A stretch of DNA of 64,000 nt from JAAYDI01 sp052034005 (lineage in GTDB: Bacteria; Planctomycetota; Planctomycetia; Pirellulales; Pirellulaceae), in the NCBI GenBank assembly GCA_052034005.1, contig JBPOJB010000010.1:1-64000 (forward strand), given 5' to 3'. Below are positions 43,470 through 52,941 of this stretch, in pieces. The number at the start of each line of letters is the position of its first letter. Positions within the stretch are counted from its first letter, which is position 1. Made by a program: the position numbers and the translations under genes. A model generated the notes under the pieces. The model searched no databases. It saw only the letters and a list, made by a program, of their open reading frames with translations, and was not told the origin of the DNA.

Positions 43470-45320
43470 CGCCGGCTTGCTCTGCCCGGTTGTCTCGCCT
43501 CGGGGCATGGGAATGGCGGCGTCGCGGCCTTCGATGATCCGGTACAGCTTGTCGGCTGGCAGGTTCTCCAGCACGCTGGTCCCGCCGCCGAGCCAGCGGA
43601 TTTCGATGCGGTCGACATGGTCATGTTCGCCGAGCCCGAAGTGCAGCCGCGTGCCGAAGTGGCTTTGATAGCCGCGCCCGCTGTGGACTTCATCAATCTG
43701 CGACAGATCGCCGGCCACCACCTTGATCCGGCTGCCCACCGCGTCTCGATTCGCCCGGGTGCCGGTCAAGTACAGCTGGATCCAGTGCCTGCCCGGCGGC
43801 AAATCGTTCCGCAGCACGGTCGGCGCCTCGCGCGAGTTCTGCACGATTCCATCGATGTCCCCGTCGTTGTCCAGGTCGTCAAACGCCACGCCGCGGCTGG
43901 CACAGACCGGGTCCAGACCGTCTCCGCACGAGTCCGAAACGTCGACAAAAGTCCCGTTCCCTTTGTTCATCAGCACCTGGTTTCTCACCTTGTGCTTGGT
44001 GCTCGAGCTGTACAAGTCGATGTTGTCCTCCGTATGGCCATTGGCGATGAAGATGTCGCGGTCGCCGTCATTGTCGAAGTCGATCAGGGCAGTCCCCCAA
44101 TTCACATGGTTGTAGGACCCGTCGCCGGCGTGGGTCTCCTGCGTCGCGTCCTCGAACCGTCCGTCGCCCAGGTTGCGGTAGTACACGACGAACTCGCCCT
44201 GGTAGTCGGTCATGAAGAAGTCGAGCTTGCCGTCGTTGTCCAGGTCCGCGCAATCCACACCCATGCTGGCGTTTTCCTGGCCGAGGCCGTTGTAGGCCAG
44301 CCCGGTCAGGACGGCCGCCTCCTCGAACTTCCCCGTCCCGTCGTTCTCGAAATACAGATTGACGGCGAAGTCGCAGAGCACGAACACGTCCGTGTCCCCG
44401 TCGTCGTCCGCATCGGCGCACACCATGCCCATGGCGCGGCCGGCGATCGCGCCGATGCCGGACTCGGCACTCACATCCGTGAACGTGCCGTCCCCGTTGT
44501 TGCGGAAGAGCTTGTCCGGAATCGGATTGAAATCGCGAGGCGACGGATAGGAGGGGTACCCTTGCACCGTCCGCTCCACATGCTCGTGCACGTCGAATTC
44601 CAGGTAGTTGCCCACATACAGGTCGATGTCGCCGTCCCCTTCGATGTCGAGGAAACAGACCCCCGCGCCGACCACGTCGCCGTTGTCGACCCCTACCTGG
44701 ATCGTCACGTTCGAAAAGGTCCCATCCCCGTTGTTGCGCAGCAGCGCATCGACGCCGGCGTTGTTCACGTACAGATCCGGATAGCCGTCATGGTCATAGT
44801 CGCCGACCGTGACGCCCAAGGCGAATCCTTCGTCACCCGCCCCCGACTGCTCCGTCACATCGACGAACTGGAAATCGCCCAGATTGCGATACAAGCGGTT
44901 CTTCGGCGGGGTGTTGTAGTGGGTGCCGGGCAGCGCCGCGCCGCAGAGGAAGTACAGGTCGATCAGTCCGTCATTGTCGTAGTCCAGCGTCGCCACGCCG
45001 GCACACATCGGTTCGATGATGAACCGCCGCCCGCTGCTGCCGTCCTTGTGCTGGAACGTGACGCCGCAGGTCCGGGTGACGTCCCGCAACTGGATGGGGC
45101 CGGCCGGAGGCGGGGCCGGGGGCGGTTCGTGGCGGCGGCAGCCGCAAAGGGCCGGCAGGACGAGGGCAAGGCCGAGCCAGAGCGGCCAGCGGTGGCGCGT
45201 GACGCGCGATGAGTTTCGCACCGGGGCGGCGGACGGCGAACGACGAGCGCGGCCATCCGCGCGCGACACGGCGCGCTGAGGTGTACGTCGGCGGCAGCGG
45301 TGCAGTTCGATCTTCGCCAT
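43464..45320 (-). CDS. CRTAC1-family FG-GAP/ASPIC-UnbV lipoprotein
   Basis: The 618-residue protein has a lipoprotein signal (about 47-62, ending L-C-G-C), an FG-GAP/VCBS propeller (about 75-510) with repeated calcium motifs such as T-L-D-Y-D-N-D-G-L-I-D-L-Y, G-D-Y-D-H-D-G-Y-P-D-L-Y and D-L-D-N-D-G-K-L-D-F, and an ASPIC/UnbV domain (about 525-590; V-G-S-R-I-K-V and S-G-R-G-Y-Q-S-H-F-G). The start overlaps the preceding stop as TGATG. It is the last gene of a TPR-CRTAC1-CRTAC1 operon. The function is unknown; an extracytoplasmic binding role is likely. Confidence 0.87.
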   Translation of the reverse strand: MAKIELHRCRRRTPQRAVSRADGRARRSPSAAPVRNSSRVTRHRWPLWLGLALVLPALCGCRRHEPPPAPPPAGPIQLRDVTRTCGVTFQHKDGSSGRRFIIEPMCAGVATLDYDNDGLIDLYFLCGAALPGTHYNTPPKNRLYRNLGDFQFVDVTEQSGAGDEGFALGVTVGDYDHDGYPDLYVNNAGVDALLRNNGDGTFSNVTIQVGVDNGDVVGAGVCFLDIEGDGDIDLYVGNYLEFDVHEHVERTVQGYPSYPSPRDFNPIPDKLFRNNGDGTFTDVSAESGIGAIAGRAMGMVCADADDDGDTDVFVLCDFAVNLYFENDGTGKFEEAAVLTGLAYNGLGQENASMGVDCADLDNDGKLDFFMTDYQGEFVVYYRNLGDGRFEDATQETHAGDGSYNHVNWGTALIDFDNDGDRDIFIANGHTEDNIDLYSSSTKHKVRNQVLMNKGNGTFVDVSDSCGDGLDPVCASRGVAFDDLDNDGDIDGIVQNSREAPTVLRNDLPPGRHWIQLYLTGTRANRDAVGSRIKVVAGDLSQIDEVHSGRGYQSHFGTRLHFGLGEHDHVDRIEIRWLGGGTSVLENLPADKLYRIIEGRDAAIPMPRGETTGQSKPAP

Positions 45321-47032
45321 CAGTCGCTCTGTACAATGGTCAGGAGCCGGTCCGCCCGCACGTCTTCGAGCACTTGCGTACCGCCACCCAGCCACCGGAC
45401 CTCGATCCGCTCCGCCCGGTCATGCGGGCCGAGCCCGAAGTGGAGGGTCGTGCCGAAGTGGCTCTGGTAGCTGCGCCCGCTGTGTACTTCCGCCAACTGC
45501 GACCGGCCGCCGGCGGTCACGTACACATGCGATCCGACACCGTCGCGGTTGGCCGAGACGCCGCGCAAGCGGATCTGGATCCAGTGGTTGTCTGTCCGGG
45601 ACGCGTTGCGGATCACGGTCGGCTCACGCCGGGAATTCAGGACGACCACGTCCACATAACCGTCGTTGTCCAGGTCATCGAACGCGGCCCCGCGACTGCT
45701 GAGCTTCGGGAGCAGGCCGTCGCCCGCGAGGCTCGAGATATTGATGAATCGTCCGTTCCCGTCGTTCATCAGCAGCACGTTGCGGACCTCGTAGGCGGTC
45801 GAGTCATCGTACAGGTCCACCTGGTCCTGCAGGTGCCCCTCGGCGATGAAGAGGTCTCGGTCGCCGTCGTTGTCGAAGTCGACGAAGCCGACTCCCCAAT
45901 TCACGTACGGCAGCGACCCTTCCCCGGCGCCCGTGGTCCGGGTCACATCCTCGAAGCAGCCGTTGCCGAGGTTGCGGAACAGCACGGGGAACTCGCCTTG
46001 ATAGGACGTCTGCAGGAAGTCCAGGAACCCGTCGTTGTCGAAGTCGCCGCAATCGACGCCCATGCTCCCCAACGCGTCGCCGAACGTGTTGTAGGCGGCG
46101 CCCGCGATGAGCGCCTGTTCCTCGAATTGCCCCCGGCCGTCGTTGACCCACAGGTAATTCCGGTCGACATCGCTGAGCGTGAAGATGTCGGTGTCGCCGT
46201 CGTTGTCGTAGTCGACCGCGATGATCCCCATGGTGGAGGGCGTGTACTGGCGGATTCCGGACGACTCGCTGATGTCGGTGAACGTGCCGTCGCCGTTGTT
46301 GCGAAAGAGGAAGTCGGGGGCCGGCCGGTAGTCGCGCGGCCCGGCGTAGATGACGTATCCCTGCTGCGAGTGTACGACGTGGTTGTCGTAGGTGAAGTCG
46401 ACATATTTTCCGACGTACAGGTCCAGCAATCCGTCGCCGTCGATGTCCAGGAAGCTGACGCCGGCCCCCGGGCGGTCGCCGGCTTCCACGCCCGCCGCGG
46501 CCGTCACGTCGGTGAAGGTGCCGTCGCCCTCATTGCGATACAGCACGCTGGGGCCGTAGTTGTTCACGTAGATGTCGAGGTCTCCGTCATGGTCGTAGTC
46601 GGCCACGGCGATGCCCAGGCCGAAGCCGAGCTGGCCGACGCCCGCCTCCCGCGTGACGTCTCGGAACCGCCAGCCGCCCTCGTTCCGGTACAGCGCGTCG
46701 GTCGCCGACACTCCGGCAGAGGCCCCGGCAAGCGGCGCCCCGTTGACGAAATAGATGTCGATCCAGCCGTCGTTGTCGTAATCGAAAAGGGCCAGCCCGG
46801 CCGTCACGGTCTCCACGATGTAGCGCTGGCCGCTGTGGCCGTCGGTGTGCACGAAGGTGATGCCGGTCTCTCGCGTGACGTCGTGCAGCTGGATCGGCGC
46901 CCGCCCGTCGGCCGCCGGCGCCGCATCGGGACTGCCCGACCGGCGGCAGGATGCGGCCGACAGCGCCAGGGCGGCACCCACCGCGCAGCAACTCCACCAA
47001 CCGCACCGTTTCACGATTCCACCGCCGATCAT
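45320..47032 (-). CDS. CRTAC1-family FG-GAP/ASPIC-UnbV lipoprotein, paralogue
   Basis: The 570-residue protein has a short lipoprotein signal (about 10-29, ending S-A-A-S-C), a propeller with repeats like L-F-D-Y-D-N-D-G-W-I-D-I-Y and A-D-Y-D-H-D-G-D-L-D-I-Y, and an ASPIC/UnbV end (G-S-H-V-Y-V-T-A-G-G and S-G-R-S-Y-Q-S-H-F-G). It is clearly a tandem paralogue of the next gene: the two share order, length and S-Y-Q-S-H-F-G-T. ATG 47032 starts 1 base after the TPR gene's stop codon. A longer start at 47080 is possible. Confidence 0.87.
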   Translation of the reverse strand: MIGGGIVKRCGWWSCCAVGAALALSAASCRRSGSPDAAPAADGRAPIQLHDVTRETGITFVHTDGHSGQRYIVETVTAGLALFDYDNDGWIDIYFVNGAPLAGASAGVSATDALYRNEGGWRFRDVTREAGVGQLGFGLGIAVADYDHDGDLDIYVNNYGPSVLYRNEGDGTFTDVTAAAGVEAGDRPGAGVSFLDIDGDGLLDLYVGKYVDFTYDNHVVHSQQGYVIYAGPRDYRPAPDFLFRNNGDGTFTDISESSGIRQYTPSTMGIIAVDYDNDGDTDIFTLSDVDRNYLWVNDGRGQFEEQALIAGAAYNTFGDALGSMGVDCGDFDNDGFLDFLQTSYQGEFPVLFRNLGNGCFEDVTRTTGAGEGSLPYVNWGVGFVDFDNDGDRDLFIAEGHLQDQVDLYDDSTAYEVRNVLLMNDGNGRFINISSLAGDGLLPKLSSRGAAFDDLDNDGYVDVVVLNSRREPTVIRNASRTDNHWIQIRLRGVSANRDGVGSHVYVTAGGRSQLAEVHSGRSYQSHFGTTLHFGLGPHDRAERIEVRWLGGGTQVLEDVRADRLLTIVQSD

Positions 47033-47033
47033 G

Positions 47034-48458
47034 TCAGTCCCGGGGGCCGATGATTTTGAGGACGCGCTGGTACTCGGCATTGTTCGGCTCGAGCGTGGCA
47101 GCCTGCTGAATGGCCGCCAGGGCGCCCGCGCTGTCGCCGTTCATCTGGCATGTGACGGCGTACCAGTAGTAGTTGTTGGCCGAGGGCTCGAGTTCGACCG
47201 CCTTCTTGGCCAACTGCTCAGCCTCCGGCAGGTTGCGAACATGATCGATGTACAGTCGAGCCAGCGCCAGGTACCCGCCCGCCTGGTGCGGTGAGAGTTC
47301 GATCGCTTTGCGGTACGCGGCCGCTGCGTCGTCGATCCAGCCGATCTGCGCGCACAGTTCCGCACAGCTGATCTGTGCGCCCACGCGGTCCGGCGCCACT
47401 TTCAGCATGGCTTGCAGCGCGCGTGCCTGGTCTTCCCGGCGGCCTTGGATTTCGTAGAGCCAGGTGAGCACCTCGCGGGCGGCCAGCGCCACCGGCGCCA
47501 GCTCGATGGCCCGCAACAGATAGGACTCGGCCGTCGCAGGATCGCTGTGCGCCAGGCACACGTCCGCGGCCGCCGTGTAGATCTCGGCCACCGTCGACTG
47601 CGTGTTCCGCACGTCGTCGTGGCTCTTGAGCATCTCGCGATGGGTCGCGTCGTCCCGCTCCTTGTACTGCTTGAGCTTCGCCGCGTATTCCTTGGCCAGC
47701 TCGTTCTCGCCGAGGTTGGCACAGGCCGTGGTCAGGCCGTGATAGGCGTTGGTATAGTCCGGCGCCATCGCGACTACCTGCTCAAAGTACTTCTTGGCCT
47801 CGGCGTATTGACGCGTCTGGATGTAAGCGTGCCCCAGCATGGCCAGCGCCGCGATCGCATTGGGATGCAGCGCAAGGTCCCGATGGAGGATGTCGATGCC
47901 CTCCTTCGTCTGCCCGTTGGCGATCAGCGCCTGAGCCAGCTCGACGGCGAAGGCCGGCGACGTCGGCTCAAGCTCCAGCGCCTTGCGGAAGTACTCGGCC
48001 GACTTGGCATGTTCCCCACGCTCCAAATACAGCACACCAATCGAGTGGTAGGCCGGACAGAAATCAGGGTCCAGCTCCAGCGCGCGGTTCCAGTACGCGA
48101 GCGCCTCTTCGGTCTCGTTGAACCGATAGTGCAGGCGCGCCATGACGTCCACCGCCGCCGGGCTGTCGGGATACCGATCGACCAGATCGCAGACGACCGC
48201 GTTGATCTCGAGCAACAGCACGGCAACCTCGGGCGCGGCGTGGGCCGCCGACCGGGCAACGGCCGTCTCAGGGCGCGCCCGCGGCCAACGCTGCACCACC
48301 AGCGCGGCCACCAGGCCGGAAAGCAGCAGCCCGAGGCCCACCCGCGCCATCCACCGCCGCCGCCGGTGACGCGCAGGAGAGCCGGCGGCGGTGGCCTCCC
48401 CGCGGCCCGGCGCCACCCCGACCGGGCACGCGCCCGCAGATCGTCGTCTACTGATCAT
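47034..48458 (-). CDS. Membrane-anchored TPR protein
   Basis: The product has about 474 residues. A basic N terminus and one hydrophobic helix (about 38-57) anchor it. About eleven TPR units follow (from residue 80 on, such as A-L-A-Y-W-N-R-A-L-E-L-D-P-D-F and A-E-Y-F-R-K-A-L-E-L-E-P). It is the first gene of the operon with the two CRTAC1 proteins, and the TPR surface may scaffold them. Together the operon splits into separate genes the TPR and FG-GAP/UnbV parts that are fused in the 38106-41090 protein. ATG 48458 was chosen; ATG-like starts further out lie in the terminator region. Confidence 0.8.
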   Translation of the reverse strand: MISRRRSAGACPVGVAPGRGEATAAGSPARHRRRRWMARVGLGLLLSGLVAALVVQRWPRARPETAVARSAAHAAPEVAVLLLEINAVVCDLVDRYPDSPAAVDVMARLHYRFNETEEALAYWNRALELDPDFCPAYHSIGVLYLERGEHAKSAEYFRKALELEPTSPAFAVELAQALIANGQTKEGIDILHRDLALHPNAIAALAMLGHAYIQTRQYAEAKKYFEQVVAMAPDYTNAYHGLTTACANLGENELAKEYAAKLKQYKERDDATHREMLKSHDDVRNTQSTVAEIYTAAADVCLAHSDPATAESYLLRAIELAPVALAAREVLTWLYEIQGRREDQARALQAMLKVAPDRVGAQISCAELCAQIGWIDDAAAAYRKAIELSPHQAGGYLALARLYIDHVRNLPEAEQLAKKAVELEPSANNYYWYAVTCQMNGDSAGALAAIQQAATLEPNNAEYQRVLKIIGPRD

Positions 48459-48483
48459 CGCACATCGGCACTCAATACGAAAA

Positions 48484-48519
48484 AGGCCCTTGCTGGCGAG
48501 AACCCCCCAGCAAGGGCCT
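48484..48519 (-). terminator. Intrinsic terminator of the DUF1559 operon
   Basis: On the minus strand a perfect 13-bp stem (AGGCCCTTGCTGG with CCAGCAAGGGCCT) and a 10-base loop are followed immediately by TTTT (stem bases then TTTTTCG). It lies 66 bases after the stop of the small lipoprotein and before the TPR gene, so it ends the DUF1559-lipoprotein transcript and insulates the TPR operon. Confidence 0.9.
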
Positions 48520-48585
48520 AGGTATCGCACGACATCCTATTATACCGACCAGCGGCGGGGCGGCCTAACCAACGGTCAGCCGGCC

Positions 48586-48924
48586 CTATTGAGGCGCCGG
48601 TGCCGCGCCGCCTTCCAGTTTCTGGAGCATGGCCTTGGCCCTGCTCTGGACCTCCTCCTGGCTGAGCCGAGTGTCCATCAGGGAGTTGGCCTCCTTCTTC
48701 AGCTCCTCTGCCAGCGCGGGTTCGGTTGCCTTGAGCTTATCCAGATCATTCTGCATGGCGCCGATGGCACTGCCGCGTGCCCCGGTGTCCACGATGTTCT
48801 GGAGCGTTTTTTTCACCGATTCCTTCGGGGTGACGCTGGGCGGGGTTACCTTCTCACCTTTGCTCCCGAAGCAGCCGGTGACAGCCACGATCCCGACCAG
48901 GGTCAGAATTCGAATCCAATTCAT
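48586..48924 (-). CDS. Small lipoprotein
   Basis: The 112-residue protein has a lipoprotein signal ending V-T-G-C (cysteine about 18), then a helical, charged domain (about 32-105; K-K-T-L-Q-N-I-V-D-T-G and E-E-V-Q-S-R-A-K-A-M-L-Q-K-L). It lies 31 bases downstream of the DUF1559 gene on the same strand and before a strong terminator. Small lipoproteins commonly follow DUF1559 genes in planctomycetes, but the function is unknown. ATG 48924 was used because it begins the signal; the longer start at 48987 overlaps the upstream gene. Confidence 0.8.
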   Translation of the reverse strand: MNWIRILTLVGIVAVTGCFGSKGEKVTPPSVTPKESVKKTLQNIVDTGARGSAIGAMQNDLDKLKATEPALAEELKKEANSLMDTRLSQEEVQSRAKAMLQKLEGGAAPAPQ

Positions 48925-48955
48925 CAAACAACTCCTCGTTAGCAGATCCAGGGGT

Positions 48956-50020
48956 CTAGTCAGTGTCCCACTCCACCGTCTCACCACCGGCCTTCGTTCC
49001 CAACTGCTGGTAGGTCATGAAGTTGATGTTGTCCGAGATGAAACGCACCGAACCGTCTGCCACCGCGTGCATGGCGCCGGCACCATGCTCGCTACGCGAG
49101 GGATAAATGCCGTCGCGGTCGCTCGAGTAGCCGGGCGGCTCCGTTGCAATGCAGGTCGGATAGATCCAGTTGGGCGGGGCCACCGTGTTGAAGACTGTCT
49201 GGGTGTAGTTCGAACCCATCCAACCCCAGCCGTTGCTGCTCATGTGATCGTACGTTCGCTGAGCGCACTGGTAGCCCCACTGCTTGATCACGGCTTCAGG
49301 CAAGTTGGGATAACGCCACGGATGGCTACCGCCGTAGAAAACGTTCCGCACGGGTTCACCCGGACGATACATACCATCGTCGCCGTCGCCCGTCGTGATC
49401 TCGGCGGCCAGAATCGTGTAGGCTGTGCCGTCCGAGAACTCGCCCATCTTCGTCTCGACCTGCGGCGAGAAAGCGCCTGGACCCGGCTTCGGGTCATAGA
49501 CCCAGTACAACATCGGACCGGCGCTGGCTGCATAGTTGGAGCCCGGACCGCCCGCCCAGATGTTGTCGGCGGTGAACGGCGCCGTCTGGGAGGACGGACA
49601 GATGTACGCAGGAATCTTCGTGTTCCAGACGAACTCGGTCTTGGTTGGGAAGTAGTTCACCTGGTTGTACCAGCCGTCCCACCGACTCCACACGATCTTG
49701 TCGTATACCTGCTGCTGTTCCATGTAGGGCAGCAACATCGTGTGCACGCTGTAACCTTGCCAAATGCGCCAACGCTCGTTGATGTACAGTTGGTCATTCC
49801 ACAGGAAACTGATGAATCCGTGCCGTGGGAACTTCTTGTACACGTCGTGGTAGTTGTGACATGCCAAAGCCCACTGCTTCATGTTGTTGCTGCACGACAT
49901 GCGCCGCGCCGCGTTCCGCGCTGCTTGCACCGCCGGCAGAAGCAACGCCACCAATACGCCGATGATGGCAATCACCACCAGCAATTCGACCAATGTGAAC
50001 CCCTTGAAACGTCGTCTCAT
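48956..50020 (-). CDS. DUF1559 domain protein with prepilin-type N terminus
   Basis: The 354-residue protein starts M-R-R-R-F-K-G-F-T-L-V-E-L-L-V-V-I-A-I-I-G, a class III/type II secretion pseudopilin N terminus, cleaved by prepilin peptidase after G7. The DUF1559 domain (about 35-335) has N-N-M-K-Q-W-A-L-A-C-H-N-Y-H and the terminal H-A-V-A-D-G-S-V-R-F-I-S. Planctomycetes encode dozens to hundreds of these. They probably form short fibres or a secretion pseudopilus. The gene is followed by a small lipoprotein in the same transcript. Confidence 0.95.
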   Translation of the reverse strand: MRRRFKGFTLVELLVVIAIIGVLVALLLPAVQAARNAARRMSCSNNMKQWALACHNYHDVYKKFPRHGFISFLWNDQLYINERWRIWQGYSVHTMLLPYMEQQQVYDKIVWSRWDGWYNQVNYFPTKTEFVWNTKIPAYICPSSQTAPFTADNIWAGGPGSNYAASAGPMLYWVYDPKPGPGAFSPQVETKMGEFSDGTAYTILAAEITTGDGDDGMYRPGEPVRNVFYGGSHPWRYPNLPEAVIKQWGYQCAQRTYDHMSSNGWGWMGSNYTQTVFNTVAPPNWIYPTCIATEPPGYSSDRDGIYPSRSEHGAGAMHAVADGSVRFISDNINFMTYQQLGTKAGGETVEWDTD

Positions 50021-50355
50021 TGCGGCCTCCCGATGATAAATGAGCGAAATAAGAACGGAGCACTGTTCCGAAAGGACTCACGCGTCCTCCCGGCGCGAAG
50101 TAATTCGCCTTGACCTGCCTCCACCCGTACCGATCAGGATAACGACTCGATTCGGAAAAAAAGACAAAACCACGATCAATCCACACGACTCGGTCCGTTA
50201 CCCCCTCCCCACCTTGCTCACATGGTAAACAAGATCGTAATATAATGTCAATTCGTTGGCGTTCATTGCGAGGATTTCTTTTCTGCCGGTCGCCCCTGAC
50301 CTACCGGGGGCACCATCGAGAGCACTAGGAAAATACCATCGACGGGGGGTGTCAT
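50021..50355. promoter_or_regulatory. Divergent intergenic region with a possible promoter
   Basis: The 335 bases between the DUF1559 gene (minus) and a lipoprotein (plus) are AT-richer than their surroundings. A perfect TATAAT at 50241-50246 could be a plus-strand -10 box for the lipoprotein; the nearest -35-like TTGCTC (50214-50219) is 21 bases away, longer than ideal. Nothing else is recognised. Confidence 0.35.
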
Positions 50356-51402
50356 ATGGGCGCTCAGTTCGGGAGTGTATGCGTGTTCAGGCGGCGATCG
50401 GTCGGGACGTGGTCACGGCTTGCCGCGGCCATGGTGCTCTTTGGCGTGCTCCCTTCGGGATGCCAACCGTCGGCGGACACGCGGGATCGGCTCGATATGG
50501 CGGGCCATTCACCAGTGGTGATGCCCACGATACCCAACGTGACGGTCGACTCGCTGCGGGCCGGCCTCGGCGCGGAGTATGCCGTAGAGTCGGCCGGGCC
50601 GACGCTGGTGCTTGCCCGCCAGGTGAATCCCCACGAGATTGTGGTCATCGTCGAACATAACGCGGAGGGAGGGGTCGAGCTGGTCTCAGCCCAGGTTGTC
50701 GGGCCGAAAGGCACCGACGCGCGCAGCAACGAACTCCTGGGTGAGCTGATCAGAGCTGTCGGAAAGGCGGTGGGAATCACGGACTCGCAAGGGTTGGATG
50801 CCGACACCGACATCGTGCTGGCGTACATGCGGGCAGACCTCCCGTACAGTTTTGAGCTGGCGCGGCTCAGCTTCAGCTCGGTACCCGGTGCACCGCTTGA
50901 CCCGAAGTCGAAGCACATCACGTACCGGGCGGACCACGTCTGCCGGGGGATCGGCGTACTGCCGGTCCCCAGTGGCGGGGCCGCCAAGTGGCGCAAGATC
51001 CCCGGTGCCTCGCTGGCCCAGTTGAACGAACTGCTGGCGGATTTCACGGTCAAGGCCAGCGTCCCGGGCGAGGTGGTGCTGTACGTGCGCGAGCAGCCGA
51101 CACATACGGACAACATTGTGTGCAGCCTGAACAAGCCGGACGAGATCACACACATCGAGGCCTTTGCCAGCGGCTTTCAAGGCGACGTCGACCCGTCGAA
51201 GCTCAGCGAAGCGTTGTGGGCGATGCTGGCCGGACTGGTGTACAAGGACTGCAACCCGGAGAAGGCCGCGGCGTTCCTGCTCGGGCCCAAGCTGGAATAC
51301 GCGGCGGGTGACGGGCGAGATATCGGTGCCGCATCCTATTGGGTGCCGGTGGAGAAGGACGGAACGCGCCGCCGGCTGACCGTTTTTGCCGCCGACCTGT
51401 AG
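50356..51402 (+). CDS. Lipoprotein of unknown function
   Basis: The 348-residue protein has a lipoprotein signal ending L-P-S-G-C (cysteine about 36) and a large mixed alpha/beta region without a motif I know. It has no repeats. A run GGGGGGT precedes ATG 50356. It is the only plus-strand gene between the DUF1559 operon and the sugar-oxidoreductase pair. It could be a family specific to planctomycetes. Confidence 0.6.
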   Translation: MGAQFGSVCVFRRRSVGTWSRLAAAMVLFGVLPSGCQPSADTRDRLDMAGHSPVVMPTIPNVTVDSLRAGLGAEYAVESAGPTLVLARQVNPHEIVVIVEHNAEGGVELVSAQVVGPKGTDARSNELLGELIRAVGKAVGITDSQGLDADTDIVLAYMRADLPYSFELARLSFSSVPGAPLDPKSKHITYRADHVCRGIGVLPVPSGGAAKWRKIPGASLAQLNELLADFTVKASVPGEVVLYVREQPTHTDNIVCSLNKPDEITHIEAFASGFQGDVDPSKLSEALWAMLAGLVYKDCNPEKAAAFLLGPKLEYAAGDGRDIGAASYWVPVEKDGTRRRLTVFAADL

Positions 51403-51569
51403 GCGCGCGTCGCCCCCGGGACTACATCATCGTGCCTCCGCCATGTACGGCGGATTCGGTCGCATGTGCCGTCTGGCATTGCCGCACGCAGGTGGTAGGA
51501 TGGCCGGCGTGGTCTTCCCTCCCCGCCAGATCCTGCCGCTGGCGCCACTTGCATCACGAGGTTCCCGTT

Positions 51570-52940
51570 ATGAACACATGCGACAACGCTCCTGGGGCAT
51601 CCACCACATCGCGCCGCGCGTTCCTGCGACTGACCGGAGGGGCCGTGGCGGCTTCGGCGCTGGCCGGGCTGACCATCCCGCGCTGCCATGCGGCCGAGAA
51701 CTCGACCATCAAGCTGGCCCTGGTCGGGTGCGGGGGACGCGGCACCGGCGCCGTGCTCGATGCGTGCAGCACCACGGGCGGCCCGATCAAGCTCTATGCC
51801 ATGGCGGATCTGTTTGCCGATCGGCTGGCGGGCAGCTTCCAGGCGCTGCAGGCCAGTCTGGGCGACCACGCCGGCACCTTCCTGGACGTGACGCCGGAAC
51901 GGCAATTCGTCGGATTCGACGCCTTCAAACGCGCGATCGATTGCCTGTCGGCGGGCGATGTCGTGCTGTTGACGACCCACGCCGCCTTCCGCCCGATGCA
52001 CCTGGAATACGCCGTGAGCAAGGGTGTCCACGTGTTTGCGGAAAAGTCGTTCGCCACGGACGGGCCGGCCGTGCGGCGCTGGATGAAAGCGGCCCAGGCG
52101 GCCGAACAGAAGAATCTGAAGGTGAGCGTCGGCTTCATGTGGCGGCACTCCCAGGCGCGGCAGGAAGTGATCCGCCGCATCCATGACGGCCAGATCGGCG
52201 ATGTGCACACCTTGCGGATCTACCGCGTCCACGGGCCGGTCACCTGCCCGCCGCGCCCCGCCCACCAGAACGAAATCGAGTTCCAGCTCCGCACGCCCAA
52301 CAGCTTCACCTGGGTCTCCTCCGGGTTCTTCATCGACTGGCACTGTCACAACGTCGACATCGCCTGCTGGACCAAGGACGCCTGGCCGGTCAAAGCGCAG
52401 GGCTTCGGCGGGCGCTGCTATGCGGCGGCCGGCAGCCAGTTCGATCATTACGCGGTCGAGTACACCTTCGCCGACGGCGCGAAATTGTTCGCCTTCTCGC
52501 GCCACATGACCGGTTGCTGGGAGACCTATGCGGACTACGCCCACGGCTCGAAAGGCGCGGCCGTCCTCATGGCGAGCCTGGGCGAGCCGATGCCGCGCAT
52601 CTACCGCAGCCAGCGGATCGACGACGACGAACCGGTCTGGGCGTTCGGCAAGAACGATCCGAATCCGTACCAGGCGGAATGGCAGGTCCTGGTGGATGCG
52701 ATCCGGCAGGACAAGCGGCACAACGAGGCGATCCGGGCCGGCCAGGCGGAGGTCGCCGCGCTGATGGGCCGCATCGCCACGCACACGGGCCGGGAAATCA
52801 CGTGGGACGAGGTCCTGCAGTCCGATTTCCAGTTCGTCGAGGACATCGACCACTTGACGTTCGATTCGCCCGCGCCGATCCATGAAGGCGACGACGGCGT
52901 CTATCCGGCGCCTCAGCCGGGCATCACCAGGGAGTGCTGA
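51570..52940 (+). CDS. Tat-exported Gfo/Idh/MocA-family oxidoreductase
   Basis: The 456-residue protein has a twin-arginine signal (S-R-R-A-F-L-R-L at about 14-21, cleaved near A-A-E). The Rossmann domain has L-A-L-V-G-C-G-G-R-G-T-G (about 50-61), K-G-V-H-V-F-A-E-K-S-F (with the E-K-P-like lysine) and the C-terminal catalytic-type D-W-H-C-H-N-V-D-I-A. Such Tat-exported NAD(P)-dependent enzymes act on sugars or inositols, with the cofactor bound in the cytoplasm before export. Its stop and the next start are separated by 1 base (TGA-G-ATG), coupling it to the GH5-like gene. Confidence 0.87.
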   Translation: MNTCDNAPGASTTSRRAFLRLTGGAVAASALAGLTIPRCHAAENSTIKLALVGCGGRGTGAVLDACSTTGGPIKLYAMADLFADRLAGSFQALQASLGDHAGTFLDVTPERQFVGFDAFKRAIDCLSAGDVVLLTTHAAFRPMHLEYAVSKGVHVFAEKSFATDGPAVRRWMKAAQAAEQKNLKVSVGFMWRHSQARQEVIRRIHDGQIGDVHTLRIYRVHGPVTCPPRPAHQNEIEFQLRTPNSFTWVSSGFFIDWHCHNVDIACWTKDAWPVKAQGFGGRCYAAAGSQFDHYAVEYTFADGAKLFAFSRHMTGCWETYADYAHGSKGAAVLMASLGEPMPRIYRSQRIDDDEPVWAFGKNDPNPYQAEWQVLVDAIRQDKRHNEAIRAGQAEVAALMGRIATHTGREITWDEVLQSDFQFVEDIDHLTFDSPAPIHEGDDGVYPAPQPGITREC

Positions 52941-52941
52941 G

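Noticed and set aside
38106..48458. Regularly spaced similar DNA segments in the FG-GAP genes as CRISPR or satellite repeats
   Set aside because: They encode repeated calcium-binding D-x-D-x-D-G motifs and vary in sequence and spacing.
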